Assembly (NCBI RefSeq): GCF_021287135.1
Contig: NZ_JAJTBB010000049.1
Coordinates: 1-43,451, forward strand
Source: Acidovorax sp.
GTDB lineage: Bacteria > Pseudomonadota > Gammaproteobacteria > Burkholderiales > Burkholderiaceae_C
Direction: 5' to 3'
Length of the DNA stretch: 43,451 bases
Shown: piece after piece, positions 19,599 through 28,684 of the stretch
How positions within the stretch are numbered: the first letter of the stretch is position 1
Layout of the letters: every line of letters starts with the position of its first letter
Notes under the pieces: generated by a model
The model's input: only the letters and a program-made list of their open reading frames with translations
Database searches by the model: none
Told to the model about the DNA's origin: nothing
Made by a program: the position numbers and the translations under genes

Positions 19599-19628
19599 TT
19601 CAACCAACTCTATCGAGGAGCCGCTGCA

Positions 19629-20384
19629 ATGAAGGTCTTGGTCCCTGTCAAGCGCGTGGTGGACTACAACGTGAAGGTCCGCGTGAAGTCGGACAACACG
19701 GGTGTGGACATCGCCAACGTGAAGATGAGCATGAACCCCTTTGACGAAATCGCCGTCGAAGAGGCCGTGCGCCTGAAGGAGAAGGGCCTGGTGACCGAAG
19801 TCATCGCAGTCTCTTGCGGCGTGGCCCAGTGCCAGGAAACCCTGCGCACCGCCATGGCCATCGGCGCCGACCGTGCCATCCTGGTGGAAACCCCGGCCGA
19901 CCTGGACCTGCAGCCCCTGGCCGTGGCCAAGCTCCTGAAGGCCCTGGTGGACAAGGAACAGCCCCAGCTCATCATCCTGGGCAAGCAAGCCATCGACGAT
20001 GACGCCAACCAGGTGGGCCAGATGCTCGCCGCCCTGGCCGAGCTGCCCCAGGCCACCAACGCCAGCAAGGTCGAGCTGGCCGCTGACAAGGTCAACGTGA
20101 CCCGCGAAATCGACGGCGGCCTGGAAACCCTGGCCCTGACGCTGCCCGCCGTCATCACCACCGACCTGCGCCTGAACGAGCCCCGCTACGTGACCTTGCC
20201 CAACATCATGAAGGCCAAGAAGAAGCAGCTCGACACCGTCAAGCCCGAAGACCTCGGCGTGGACGTGGCGCCCCGGCTGAAGACCCTCAAGGTGAGCGAA
20301 CCCGCCAAGCGCGGTGCTGGCGTGAAGGTGGCCGACGTTGCCGCCCTGGTCGAAAAACTCAAGAACGAAGCAAAGGTGATCTGA
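19629..20384 (+). CDS. etfB: Electron transfer flavoprotein subunit beta
   Basis: The 251-aa beta subunit of ETF, which with EtfA accepts electrons from acyl-CoA dehydrogenases and passes them to ETF-ubiquinone oxidoreductase. The N-terminus [20 protein letters not shown] and the [20 protein letters not shown] block are diagnostic, and the AMP-binding [17 protein letters not shown] segment is present. Alanine-rich [15 protein letters not shown] follows [16 protein letters not shown]. The start has a strong GAGGAG ribosome-binding site 8 nt upstream. Only 1 nt separates it from etfA. Codon use is the strongly GC-ending type of a well-expressed gene. Two palindromic sites precede it. Confidence 0.98.
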   Translation: MKVLVPVKRVVDYNVKVRVKSDNTGVDIANVKMSMNPFDEIAVEEAVRLKEKGLVTEVIAVSCGVAQCQETLRTAMAIGADRAILVETPADLDLQPLAVAKLLKALVDKEQPQLIILGKQAIDDDANQVGQMLAALAELPQATNASKVELAADKVNVTREIDGGLETLALTLPAVITTDLRLNEPRYVTLPNIMKAKKKQLDTVKPEDLGVDVAPRLKTLKVSEPAKRGAGVKVADVAALVEKLKNEAKVI

Positions 20385-20385
20385 G

Positions 20386-21318
20386 ATGTCGGTACTCGTT
20401 ATTGCTGAACACGACAACGCGTCCATCAAGGGCGCCACGCTGAACACCGTCACCGCTGCAGCCGCCTGTGGTGGCGACGTGCACGTGCTGGTGGCCGGCC
20501 ACAATGCCGGCGCTGCAGCACAGGCCGCAGCCCAGATCGCTGGCGTGAGCAAGGTGATCCACGCCGACGCAGCCGGCCTGGAACACGGCTTGGCCGAGAA
20601 CGTGGCCGCCCAAGTGCTGGCCATTGCGTCCAACTACAGCCACATCGTCTTCCCCGCCACCGCTGGCGGCAAGAACGTGGCCCCCCGCGTGGCCGCCAAG
20701 CTGGACGTCGCCCAGATCAGCGACATCACCAAGGTGGTGAGTGCCGACACCTTCGAGCGCCCCATCTACGCTGGCAACGCCATCGCCACCGTGCAGTCCG
20801 CCGATGCCGTGAAGGTCATCACCGTGCGCACCACCGGCTTTGACGCCGCAGCCGCTACCGGTGGCAGCGCCGCCGTGGAAACCGCCGCCGCAGCCGCCGA
20901 CGCCGGCAAGAGCAGCTACGTGGGCAGCGAAATCGCCAAGAGCGACCGCCCCGAACTCACCGCCGCCAAGATCATCGTCTCCGGCGGCCGGGCCCTGGGC
21001 AGCAAGGAAAAGTTCGACGAAGTCATCACCCCGCTGGCCGACAAGCTGGGCGCCGCCATCGGCGCCAGCCGCGCCGCGGTGGATGCGGGCTACGCCCCCA
21101 ACGACCTGCAAGTGGGCCAGACCGGCAAGATCGTGGCGCCGCAGCTGTACATCGCCGCGGGCATCTCGGGCGCCATCCAGCACTTGGCGGGCATGAAGGA
21201 CTCCAAGGTGATCGTGGCGATCAACAAGGACCCGGAGGCCCCAATCTTCAGCGTGGCCGACTACGGCCTGGAAGCCGATCTGTTCACGGCCGTGCCGGAA
21301 CTGGTCAAGGCCCTGTAA
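20386..21318 (+). CDS. etfA: Electron transfer flavoprotein subunit alpha
   Basis: The 310-aa FAD-carrying alpha subunit of ETF. The N-terminal domain ([20 protein letters not shown]) pairs with EtfB. The C-terminal FAD domain shows [39 protein letters not shown], then [20 protein letters not shown] and the final [20 protein letters not shown], the standard flavin-contact segments. Length matches the family. The AAGGTG ribosome-binding site overlaps the end of etfB. A strong intrinsic terminator closes the operon at 21336-21364, so the acyl-CoA dehydrogenase that follows needs its own promoter. Confidence 0.98.
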   Translation: MSVLVIAEHDNASIKGATLNTVTAAAACGGDVHVLVAGHNAGAAAQAAAQIAGVSKVIHADAAGLEHGLAENVAAQVLAIASNYSHIVFPATAGGKNVAPRVAAKLDVAQISDITKVVSADTFERPIYAGNAIATVQSADAVKVITVRTTGFDAAAATGGSAAVETAAAAADAGKSSYVGSEIAKSDRPELTAAKIIVSGGRALGSKEKFDEVITPLADKLGAAIGASRAAVDAGYAPNDLQVGQTGKIVAPQLYIAAGISGAIQHLAGMKDSKVIVAINKDPEAPIFSVADYGLEADLFTAVPELVKAL

Positions 21319-21335
21319 GGCCCTGCGGCTTGCAC

Positions 21336-21364
21336 AAAGGCATCGCTTGCGATGCCTTTTTTTT
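21336..21364 (+). terminator. Intrinsic terminator of etfBA
   Basis: AAAGGCATCG and CGATGCCTTT form a perfect 10-bp stem around a CTTG loop, followed by an unbroken T-tract to 21364. It starts 18 nt after the etfA stop codon. Confidence 0.93.
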
Positions 21365-21393
21365 GACGAATTTCTGCTTTCTCGGAGACCCCC

Positions 21394-23184
21394 ATGAGCT
21401 ACACCGCCCCCGTCAAGGACATGCTGTTCGACATCGAGCACCTGGCCAACATCGAACAGATCGCGCAGATTCCCGGCTTTGAAGACGCCGGCCTGGACAC
21501 CGCCGCCGCTGTGCTGGAAGAGTGCGCGAAGTTCAACGAGGGTGTGCTGGCCCCGCTCAATTGGGAAGGCGACAAGAACCCGTCGAGCTGGAACAACGGC
21601 GTGGTCACCACCACCCCCGGGTTCAAGCAAGCCTTCCGCCAGTACGCCGAGGGCGGCTGGCAGGGCCTGCAGCACCCGGCCGACTTTGGTGGCCAGGGCC
21701 TGCCCAAGACGATCGGCGCGGCCTGCATCGAGATGACCAACAGCGCCAACATGAGCTTCGCGCTGTGCCCGCTGCTGACCGACGGCGCCATCGAGGCGTT
21801 GCTCACCGCCGGCAGCGACGAGCTCAAGGCCACGTACCTGGAGAAGCTGGTCACCGGGGAGTGGACCGGCACCATGAACCTGACCGAACCCCAGGCGGGC
21901 TCGGACCTGGCCCTGGTGCGCACCCGCGCCGAACCCCAGCCCGATGGCACCTACAAGGTCTTCGGCACCAAGATCTTCATCACCTACGGTGAGCACGACA
22001 TGGCCGAGAACATCGTGCACCTGGTGCTGGCCCGTGTGCAGGGCGCGCCCGAAGGCGTCAAGGGCATCAGCCTGTTCGTGGTGCCCAAGTTTTTAGTGAA
22101 CAAGGATGGCACGCTGGGTGCGCGCAACGACGCGCACTGCGTGAGCATCGAGCACAAGCTGGGCATCAAGGCATCGCCCACGGCGGTGCTGCAGTTTGGC
22201 GACCATGGCGGCGCCGTGGGCTACCTCGTCGGTGAAGAAAACCGCGGCCTTGAATACATGTTCATCCTGATGAACGCCGCCCGCTACGCCGTGGGCATGC
22301 AGGGCATCGCGATTGCCGAGCGCGCGTACCAGAAGGCCGTGCAGTACGCGAAGGACCGCGTGCAAAGCCGCCCGGTGGACGGCAGCATCGCCGCCAGCGC
22401 GCCCATCATCCACCACCCCGACGTGAAGCGCATGCTCATGACCATGCGCGCCTACACCGAGGGTTGCCGCGCCATGTCCACCGTGGCCGCCGCCGCGTTC
22501 GACGCCGCGCACCACCACCCCGATGCCGACACGCGCAAGCAGAACCAGGCCTTCTACGAATTCATGGTGCCGCTGGTCAAGGGCTACAGCACCGAGATGA
22601 GCCAGGAGGTCACGAGCCTGGGCGTGCAGGTGCACGGCGGCATGGGCTTTATCGAAGAAACCGGCGCCGCACAGTACTACCGCGACGCCAAGATCCTCAC
22701 CATCTACGAAGGCACCACCGCCATCCAGGCCAACGACCTGGTCGGCCGCAAGACGGCGCGCGACGGCGGCCAGGTGGCCAAGGGCATTGCCGCGCAGATC
22801 GAGAAGACCGAAGGCGAGCTGTTGGCCAGCGGCACCCCCGCCGCGCAGGCGGTGGCCAAGCGCCTGGCGGCCGCGCGCAAGGCGCTGGTGGACGTGATCG
22901 ACTTCGTGGCCGGCGGCACCAAGGCCAGCCCCAATGCTGTGTTCGCGGGCAGCGTGCCCTACCTGATGCTCGCGGGCAATGTGGTGGCCGGCTGGCAGCT
23001 GGCGCGCAGCCTGCTGGTGGCCCAGGACCTGTTGCAAAAGGGACAGGATGCGGCCTTCATGCGCGCAAAAATCACCACGGCCCAGTTCTATGCCGAGCAC
23101 ATCCTGGTGAAGGCGCCCGGCCTGCGCGACAGCATCGTGGAAGGCGCGGCCAGCGTGACCGAGCTGGCGCTGGAAGCCTTCTGA
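21394..23184 (+). CDS. Acyl-CoA dehydrogenase with C-terminal extension (DmdC/FadE-like)
   Basis: A 596-aa flavoenzyme that makes 2-enoyl-CoA from acyl-CoA and reduces ETF. The N-terminal extension (MLFDIEHL...) and the C-terminal extra domain mark the longer subfamily that includes DmdC. The FAD/substrate stretch MNLTEPQAGSDLALV and the Arg-containing MNAARYAVGMQGIAIAERAY are present. The catalytic Glu, about residue 439, sits in TIYEGTTAIQANDLVGRK. Chain-length preference cannot be read from sequence; 3-methylmercaptopropionyl-CoA is used by DmdC but is only one option. A GGAG ribosome-binding site precedes ATG 21394. The close etfBA neighbour supplies its electron acceptor. Confidence 0.95.
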   Translation: MSYTAPVKDMLFDIEHLANIEQIAQIPGFEDAGLDTAAAVLEECAKFNEGVLAPLNWEGDKNPSSWNNGVVTTTPGFKQAFRQYAEGGWQGLQHPADFGGQGLPKTIGAACIEMTNSANMSFALCPLLTDGAIEALLTAGSDELKATYLEKLVTGEWTGTMNLTEPQAGSDLALVRTRAEPQPDGTYKVFGTKIFITYGEHDMAENIVHLVLARVQGAPEGVKGISLFVVPKFLVNKDGTLGARNDAHCVSIEHKLGIKASPTAVLQFGDHGGAVGYLVGEENRGLEYMFILMNAARYAVGMQGIAIAERAYQKAVQYAKDRVQSRPVDGSIAASAPIIHHPDVKRMLMTMRAYTEGCRAMSTVAAAAFDAAHHHPDADTRKQNQAFYEFMVPLVKGYSTEMSQEVTSLGVQVHGGMGFIEETGAAQYYRDAKILTIYEGTTAIQANDLVGRKTARDGGQVAKGIAAQIEKTEGELLASGTPAAQAVAKRLAAARKALVDVIDFVAGGTKASPNAVFAGSVPYLMLAGNVVAGWQLARSLLVAQDLLQKGQDAAFMRAKITTAQFYAEHILVKAPGLRDSIVEGAASVTELALEAF

Positions 23185-23252
23185 AGCGTTCTGAACGGGC
23201 GTCCCCCGTCTTTTGAGGAGTGAGACAAGGCCTGTGCAGGGTGCAGGCCTTA

Positions 23253-23314
23253 CTATAAAAATAATAGCTGCTCGCGCTTGATGGATAAGCGCTAGAGGGC
23301 TATTTCATTCAAAA
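23253..23314. repeat. Dispersed ATAGCT/GCGCTT hairpin element, full copy
   Basis: Order: AT-rich arm, AATAGCTGCTCGCGCTT, a 7-nt loop, AAGCGCTAGAGGGC, then TATTTCATTCAAAA. GCGCTT (23274-23279) pairs with AAGCGC (23287-23292). The layout matches the copy at 14099-14163. It lies between the acyl-CoA dehydrogenase and the nitronate-monooxygenase-like gene, ending about 22 nt before the latter's ATG, so it may affect its leader or uncouple the two genes. Confidence 0.8.
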
Positions 23315-23335
23315 CCTGTCCTGGAAGTCGTCACC

Positions 23336-24289
23336 ATGTCCAAACTGCCCCCCGTGTTGCAAAATCTGTCGCTGCCCGTCATCGGCTCGCCGCTGTTCAT
23401 CATCAGCAATCCCAAGCTCGTGATCGAGCAGTGCAAGGCCGGCGTGGTGGGCTCCATGCCCGCCCTCAATGCGCGTCCTGCCGAGCTGCTGGACGAATGG
23501 CTGGCCGAGATCACCGAGACCCTTGCGGCCTACAACAAAGCGAACCCCGACAAGCCGGCGGCGCCCTTCGCCATCAACCAGATCGTGCACAAGAGCAACG
23601 ACCGGCTGGAGCACGACATGCAGGTCTGCGCCAAGTACAAGGTGCCGATCATCATCACCAGCCTGGGCGCGCGCGAAGACGTGAACCAGGCCGTGCACGG
23701 CTGGGGCGGCGTGGTGCTGCACGACATCATCAACAACAAGTTCGCGCACAAGGCGATCGAGAAGGGCGCGGACGGGCTGATCGCCGTGGCGGCGGGCGCG
23801 GGCGGCCACGCGGGCACCAAGAGCCCGTTTGCGCTGATTCAGGAAATCCGCCAGTGGTTTGACGGCCCGCTGGCGCTGTCGGGCTCCATTGCCTCGGGCG
23901 GCGCCATCCTGGCCGCCCAGGCCATGGGTGCGGACTTTGCCTACATCGGCTCGGCCTTCATCGCCACGCACGAGGCGCGGGCCGTGGATGCGTACAAGCA
24001 GGCCATTGTGGACAGCAACTCGGACGACATCGTGTACAGCAACCTGTTCACCGGCGTGCACGGCAACTACCTGGCGCCCTCCATCCGCGCGGCGGGGCTG
24101 GACCCGGACAACCTGCCCGAATCGGACCCGAGCAAGATGAACTTCGGCGGCGGTGCGCAAAAGGCGTGGAAGGACATCTGGGGCTGCGGCCAGGGCATTG
24201 GCGCGATCAACGCAGTGACCAGCACGGCCGAACTGGTGGGCAAATTCCGCGCCGAGTACGAGGCGGCCCGCGCGCGCCTGAAGCTCTGA
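23336..24289 (+). CDS. Nitronate monooxygenase family flavoprotein
   Basis: A 317-aa FMN-dependent TIM-barrel enzyme of the NMO/2-nitropropane dioxygenase family, which oxidises alkyl nitronates such as propionate-3-nitronate. The phosphate-binding and active-site loop AAGAGGHAGTKSPFALIQEI contains the class I catalytic His (about 158). ALSGSIASGGAILAAQAMGA and YIGSAFIATHEA complete the FMN site. Relatives also act as enoyl reductases, which would fit the acyl-CoA context, so the exact activity is open. A dispersed repeat separates it from the dehydrogenase gene upstream. Confidence 0.9.
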   Translation: MSKLPPVLQNLSLPVIGSPLFIISNPKLVIEQCKAGVVGSMPALNARPAELLDEWLAEITETLAAYNKANPDKPAAPFAINQIVHKSNDRLEHDMQVCAKYKVPIIITSLGAREDVNQAVHGWGGVVLHDIINNKFAHKAIEKGADGLIAVAAGAGGHAGTKSPFALIQEIRQWFDGPLALSGSIASGGAILAAQAMGADFAYIGSAFIATHEARAVDAYKQAIVDSNSDDIVYSNLFTGVHGNYLAPSIRAAGLDPDNLPESDPSKMNFGGGAQKAWKDIWGCGQGIGAINAVTSTAELVGKFRAEYEAARARLKL

Positions 24290-24468
24290 GCCCCGCCGGC
24301 CGCACGGCGCGCGGGTGGCAGGCCCTGCCCCCGCTGTCAATTCAGCGCGACAGGGCAAACCCCCAATAGACGGTACGGCCCCTGCAAAGCGATGATGACC
24401 CATAACTAACTGGGCGCCGGGCTTTGCGGCGAGGCGTGCCGGTTCAACCATCCTTGGGGGAATTCGCA

Positions 24469-25611
24469 ATGCTTCGCAAGCTACTGGCGTTGGCGCTGGC
24501 CGTGGGCGCCCTGGGCGCCGCAGGCCTGGCCCTGGCCCGCAACGAGGGCGTGACCGCCGACGAGATCCGGCTGGGCGCCTCGGCCGTGCTGTCCGGGCCG
24601 CTGGGGCCGCAGACGGCGCAGTACGGCGAGGGTTCGCGGCTTCTGTTCGATGCGGTCAATGCCCAGGGGGGCGTGCACGGCCGCATGATCCGCTACACCA
24701 CGCTGGACGACGGGTTCGACACGCAAAAGGCGGTGGAGAACACGCGGCAGCTGCTGGAGAACGACAAGGTCTTCATGATCTTCCACAGCACCGGCACGGC
24801 CCAGACGGCGGCCATCCTGCCGCTGGTCAAGGAGCACCGCACGCTGCTGTTCGGGCCGGTCACCGGCGCCTCGGCGTTCCGCGAAACCTTCAACCCCTAT
24901 GTGTTCCACGTCCGCGCGGGCTACGCCGCGGAGGCGACCAAGATCGTCTCGCAGCTGCGCCAGCAGGGCATCACCCGCGTGGCGGTGTTCTACCCGGACG
25001 ACGGCCTGGGCAAGACGCTGCTGGCCGAGCTGAAAAAGGCCTCGGACGAAGAAAAGCTGGCCTTTGTGGCGGAGATCAAGGTGGATGCCAAGCAGCCCGA
25101 CTTCACCGCCGCGGCCCGCGCTACCGAAGCCGCGCAGCCCCAGGCCGTGATCCTGGCGACCGCGGGCGCCACCTTCACCAGCTACGTCAAGGCGGTGCAG
25201 GCCACCGCGGCGCGGCCGGCCTTCTATGGCTTCTCGGTGGCCAGCATGGACGTGATCCAGCGCGACCTCAAGGACAAGGCGCGCGGCATCATCCTGGCGC
25301 AGATCATGCCGTCGCTGCGCAACACCACCGTGCCGGTGGTGGCGGAATACCTGGCCCTGCTGCGCGCCAAGTCGCCTGCGGCCCAGCCGTCGGCATCGCA
25401 GTTTGAAGGCTTCGTGCACGCGCGGCTGCTGGTGGAGGGGCTGCGCCGCACGGGGCGCAACCTGACCACCGAATCGTTCACCAAGACGCTGGAGGACGCT
25501 GGCGAGATTGCGTTCGGCCGCTTCAGCGTCAAGTACTCGCCCAAGAGCCACAACGGGTCCAGCTATGTGGAGCTGGCCATCGTGGACGCCGAGGGCAGCT
25601 TGCGGTATTGA
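24469..25611 (+). CDS. Branched-chain-amino-acid-type ABC substrate-binding protein (second orphan)
   Basis: A 380-aa periplasmic type I binding protein. The signal peptide ends at about ALA (residue 23), and the mature start NEGVTADEIRLGASAVLSGP is typical of the Peripla_BP_6 group. FVAEIKVDAKQPDFTAAARA and QFEGFVHARLLVEGLRRTGR mark lobe 2 and the hinge. A GGGGGAA ribosome-binding site precedes ATG 24469. As with the gene at 7460, no transporter genes are linked, and the two proteins are not close copies of each other. The ligand is unknown; the family binds amino acids, amides, urea or aromatic acids. The gene converges on cydB with only 43 nt between the stop codons. Confidence 0.9.
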   Translation: MLRKLLALALAVGALGAAGLALARNEGVTADEIRLGASAVLSGPLGPQTAQYGEGSRLLFDAVNAQGGVHGRMIRYTTLDDGFDTQKAVENTRQLLENDKVFMIFHSTGTAQTAAILPLVKEHRTLLFGPVTGASAFRETFNPYVFHVRAGYAAEATKIVSQLRQQGITRVAVFYPDDGLGKTLLAELKKASDEEKLAFVAEIKVDAKQPDFTAAARATEAAQPQAVILATAGATFTSYVKAVQATAARPAFYGFSVASMDVIQRDLKDKARGIILAQIMPSLRNTTVPVVAEYLALLRAKSPAAQPSASQFEGFVHARLLVEGLRRTGRNLTTESFTKTLEDAGEIAFGRFSVKYSPKSHNGSSYVELAIVDAEGSLRY

Positions 25612-25654
25612 ACGTGCCTCCTGGGGCGCCGCGGCCGTTGGACCGCGCCCCTTG

Positions 25655-26665
25655 TCAAAGCCCGTACGTCAGTTCGCGCGCCTTGCCCCAGAACACCCGG
25701 TACATGAAGACCGTATAGGCAATGATCGCGGGCAGCGTGATGGCCACGCCGATGCCCACCACCACCAGCGACTCGGTGGCGCTGGCCGCCTGCCACACGG
25801 TCAGCCGGTCGATCACGATGTAGGGATAGATGCTGTAGGCCAGTCCGAAGAAGGCCAGCACGAAGATCAGCACCGTGGCGGCAAACACGACCCAGCCGTA
25901 GCCCGCGTTCACCACCCGCGGCGTGACCAGCACATGGCGGATGGCAAAGAAAGCCGCCACGCAGGCCAGCGGAATGGGCAGTAGCGCAAACAGCTCCGGC
26001 AGCGCAAACCATTTGGCAAACACCGTCTGGCTGACCAGCGGCGTGGCCAGCGAGATGCCCATGAGCGCGAACCCCATGGGCCACAGTGCGCCCTGGCCCC
26101 AGCGTGCGGCCTTGCGCTGCAGGGCGCCATCGGTCTTCATCAGCAGCCAGCCGGCGCCAAGCATGGCGTAGGCGGCCGGAAGGGTGATGGCGATGCCGGT
26201 GGAAAACAGCAGCCCCCAGAGATCGTTCTGGAACCCCGTGATGTAGGCCCCCAGCATCCATCCCTGCGCCAGCGTGGCCACCAGCGAGCCTGCGGCGAAG
26301 AGGCGGTTCCAGGTGGTCTTGTGCGCATCCCGGGCCTTGACCCGGAAGTCGAAGGCCACGCCGCGCAGCACCAGCCCCACCAGCATCACCGCCACCGGCA
26401 GGTACAGGGCCGAGAGCACCACGCCGTGCGCGATGGGAAAGCACACCAGCAGCACGCCCACGCCCAGCACCAGCCAGGTCTCGTTGGCGTCCCAGAACGG
26501 GCCGATGCTGGACACCATGACGTCCTTCTCCGCATCGGTGGCAAAGGGCAGCAGAATGCCGACGCCCAGGTCGTAGCCGTCCAGGACCACATAGGCCAGC
26601 AGTGCCAGGCCCATCACGGCCATGAAGACCAGCGGCAGGGCAGTGGCCCAGTTCATTGCTTCCAT
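25655..26665 (-). CDS. cydB: Cytochrome bd-type quinol oxidase subunit II
   Basis: The 336-aa membrane partner of CydA in the bd-type terminal oxidase, which reduces O2 to water with quinol. About eight or nine helices. The N-terminus VVLDGYDLGVGILLPFATDA is the CydB signature, followed by PFWDANETWLVLGVGVLLVC and later YGWVVFAATVLIF. I chose ATG 26665, which has AGGAGG 4 nt upstream; an internal ATG at 26656 overlaps the cydA stop as ATGA. With the longer start the genes overlap by 13 nt. No cydX-sized gene follows in the 43-nt gap before the converging gene. Confidence 0.96.
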   Translation of the reverse strand: MEAMNWATALPLVFMAVMGLALLAYVVLDGYDLGVGILLPFATDAEKDVMVSSIGPFWDANETWLVLGVGVLLVCFPIAHGVVLSALYLPVAVMLVGLVLRGVAFDFRVKARDAHKTTWNRLFAAGSLVATLAQGWMLGAYITGFQNDLWGLLFSTGIAITLPAAYAMLGAGWLLMKTDGALQRKAARWGQGALWPMGFALMGISLATPLVSQTVFAKWFALPELFALLPIPLACVAAFFAIRHVLVTPRVVNAGYGWVVFAATVLIFVLAFFGLAYSIYPYIVIDRLTVWQAASATESLVVVGIGVAITLPAIIAYTVFMYRVFWGKARELTYGL

Positions 26666-28041
26666 GGTGCCTCCTCGGGGGTGGTTGGGCCGTGCTCGCG
26701 CCCGGGAACGGCGGGGGCTGGCACCGCCGGGTGTTCGGCCATGTACTTGATGACGCCGACGTAGGCGGCCAGCAGCAGCACGTACACGGTGAGGTAGGCC
26801 GCCAGCGTGCCCGCGACCATGGCGGGGGCGTGCGCGGCCACGGCATCGGCCGTGCGGAGCAGGCCATAGACCAGGTACGGCTGGCGGCCTATTTCGGTCA
26901 CGTACCAACCGGCCAGGGTGGCGACCCAGCCCGAGAACGTCATGCCCACCAGCGTGTACAGCAGGGCGCGGGGCAGGGTGGCCAGGTCGCGCGTGCGATG
27001 GCGGTGCAGCAGCCACGCGCTCGTCCAGGCCACGGCCAGCATCAACAGGCCCATGCCGACCATCACGCGGAAGCCCCAGAACACGGGTGCCACGGGCGGA
27101 TGGGCGCCCGGAAACTCGTTCAGTCCCTTCAGCTCCGCGTTGCTATCGTGCGCCAGGATCAGGCTGGCCGCGTGCGGAATCTGCAGGGCGTAGTCGGTGC
27201 GCCCTTCCTTTTCGTTGGGCCAGCCGAACAGCGTGAGCGGCGCGCTTTTTTCGGTGTGCCAGATGCCTTCAATGGCGGCGATCTTGGCGGGCTGATGCGC
27301 CAGCGTGTTCAGGCCGTGCAGGTCTCCCATGAAGATCTGCAGCGGTATCGCAATGGCCACGGCCGTGATGGCGGTGCGCAAGGCCCGGCGCGTTCCGTCG
27401 TTGGCTGCGCCCTTCACAAGCTGCCAGGCGCTCACGCCCGCGATCAGGAACCCGGCGGTGAGGGTGGACGCCAGCAGCTTGTGGCCCAGGCGGTAGGGGA
27501 AAGAGGGGTTGAACACGATGGCCAGCCAGTCCACCGCGTGGAACTTGCCATCAATGATCTCGTAGCCCGCGGGCGTCTGCATCCACGAGTTCAGGCTCAG
27601 GATCCAGAAGGCCGAGAGCGTGGTGCCCAGCGCCACCATGAGCGTGGCGACCAGGTGCATGCGCTCGGACACGCGCTGGCGCCCGAACAGCATGATGCCC
27701 AGGAACGTCGCCTCCAGGAAAAACGCCGTGAGCACCTCGTAGCCCAGCAGCGGCCCGGCGATGTTGCCCGCATGCTCCATGAAGCCGGGCCAGTTGGTCC
27801 CGAACTGGAAGCTCATGGTGATGCCGGAGACCACGCCCAGGGCGAAGGTGAGCGCGAACACCTTGGTCCAGAAGTAGTAGGCCTGCTCCCAGCCCTGCGC
27901 GGCCGGCGTGCCCTGGGTGGCCGTATGCCGCAGCCGGAAGAACACCAGGAACCAGCACAGCGCGATCGTGATGGTCGGGAACAGGATGTGAAAGCTGATG
28001 TTGGCCGCGAACTGAAGGCGCGACAGGGTGAAGGTGTCCAT
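26653..28041 (-). CDS. cydA: Cytochrome bd-type quinol oxidase subunit I (short Q-loop, CIO-like)
   Basis: The 462-aa haem-binding subunit. The axial His18 lies in ANISFHILFPTIT. The GYEVLTAFFLEATFLGIMLF helix carries the conserved acidic pair near haem d. At 462 residues the quinol loop is the short form, as in cyanide-insensitive oxidases (CioA) rather than E. coli CydA (522 aa). The signature near the end reads GWYVTEIGRQPYLVYGLLRT, with Tyr where most relatives have Trp (GRQPW). It is 3 nt after the regulator stop and overlaps cydB, so the three form one operon. It is likely controlled by the regulator at the upstream palindrome. Confidence 0.95.
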   Translation of the reverse strand: MDTFTLSRLQFAANISFHILFPTITIALCWFLVFFRLRHTATQGTPAAQGWEQAYYFWTKVFALTFALGVVSGITMSFQFGTNWPGFMEHAGNIAGPLLGYEVLTAFFLEATFLGIMLFGRQRVSERMHLVATLMVALGTTLSAFWILSLNSWMQTPAGYEIIDGKFHAVDWLAIVFNPSFPYRLGHKLLASTLTAGFLIAGVSAWQLVKGAANDGTRRALRTAITAVAIAIPLQIFMGDLHGLNTLAHQPAKIAAIEGIWHTEKSAPLTLFGWPNEKEGRTDYALQIPHAASLILAHDSNAELKGLNEFPGAHPPVAPVFWGFRVMVGMGLLMLAVAWTSAWLLHRHRTRDLATLPRALLYTLVGMTFSGWVATLAGWYVTEIGRQPYLVYGLLRTADAVAAHAPAMVAGTLAAYLTVYVLLLAAYVGVIKYMAEHPAVPAPAVPGREHGPTTPEEAPWKQ

Positions 28042-28044
28042 GGG

Positions 28045-28647
28045 TCAGGCCCCCGGGGTGCTGGCGGCAGGGGCGGCGGTGCTTGCCCCTGCGGCCTTGC
28101 CGGTCACGCGGTCCTTGAACTCCAGCACCCGGGCCACTGCGGCGCCCATGCCCATCAGTTGCAGCGCGGTGTCGGGTGCCAGGCGCTGCACGTCGTCGAA
28201 CCAGGCCATCAGCCGGTCGATGAGATCGTGCATCTGGCGCATCCGTTCCTGGGCGTGGCGCTCTTCGTCCGTTGCGGCCTTTTCAAGCAGGGCCATGCGC
28301 AGCATCGACAGCGTGGGCTCGACCTCGCGGCGCCGGCGCTCCTCGGCAAGCACGCGGAAAATCTCCCAGATGTCCTGCGGCGCCTCGAAGTATTCGCGCC
28401 GGTCCCCGGGCTGGTGGCTGAGCTTGACCAGCCGCCAGGCCTGCAGCTCCTTGAGCCCCATGCTCACGTTCGAGCGGGAGAACGCCAGCGTGTCCGCGAT
28501 CTCGTCGGCGGCCATCGGGCGTGGCGACAGGAACAGCAGCGCGTAGATCTGGCCCACCGTGCGGTTCACGCCCCAGCGGCTGCCCATCTCGCCAAAGTGC
28601 GCCACGAATTGGCGGTTCAAAGGTGGCAAAGGGTTGATGTAGGTCAT
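28045..28647 (-). CDS. GbsR/MarR family transcriptional regulator of the cyd operon
   Basis: A 200-aa winged-helix regulator. The DNA-binding part (about 22-95) includes RTVGQIYALLFLSPRPMAAD, EIADTLAFSRSNVSMGLKEL and the wing HQPGDRREYFEA, characteristic of the GbsR-related branch. A helical C-terminal half with an Arg/Glu-rich segment (EERRRREVEPTLSMLRMALL) probably forms the dimer, and the Ala-rich tail is disordered. It heads the operon with cydA and cydB. A predicted promoter (CTGAAA, 17 bp, CACAAT) overlaps the 42-bp palindrome at 28667-28708, pointing to autoregulation. The signal is unknown; respiratory stress or redox state is only a guess. Confidence 0.9.
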   Translation of the reverse strand: MTYINPLPPLNRQFVAHFGEMGSRWGVNRTVGQIYALLFLSPRPMAADEIADTLAFSRSNVSMGLKELQAWRLVKLSHQPGDRREYFEAPQDIWEIFRVLAEERRRREVEPTLSMLRMALLEKAATDEERHAQERMRQMHDLIDRLMAWFDDVQRLAPDTALQLMGMGAAVARVLEFKDRVTGKAAGASTAAPAASTPGA

Positions 28648-28655
28648 GAAGCGGC

Positions 28656-28684
28656 ATTGTGCGCCAAATTTTCTGAAATTTCAG
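28656..28684 (-). promoter_or_regulatory. Predicted promoter of regulator-cydAB operon
   Basis: On the minus strand CTGAAA (28684-28679) and CACAAT (28661-28656) are separated by 17 bp. Each matches the consensus at four of six positions. The -35 and most of the spacer lie inside the palindrome. The start codon is only 8 nt after the -10, so the mRNA would be nearly leaderless. Confidence 0.5.

Noticed and set aside
22087-22101. TTTTTAGTG tract in the acyl-CoA dehydrogenase gene with a TTA codon
   Set aside because: A single rare codon in an intact frame with no link to the repeat elements; not enough to claim anything.
25612-25654. Possible cydX gene after cydB
   Set aside because: Only 43 nt separate cydB from the converging gene, too short for a CydX-sized protein.
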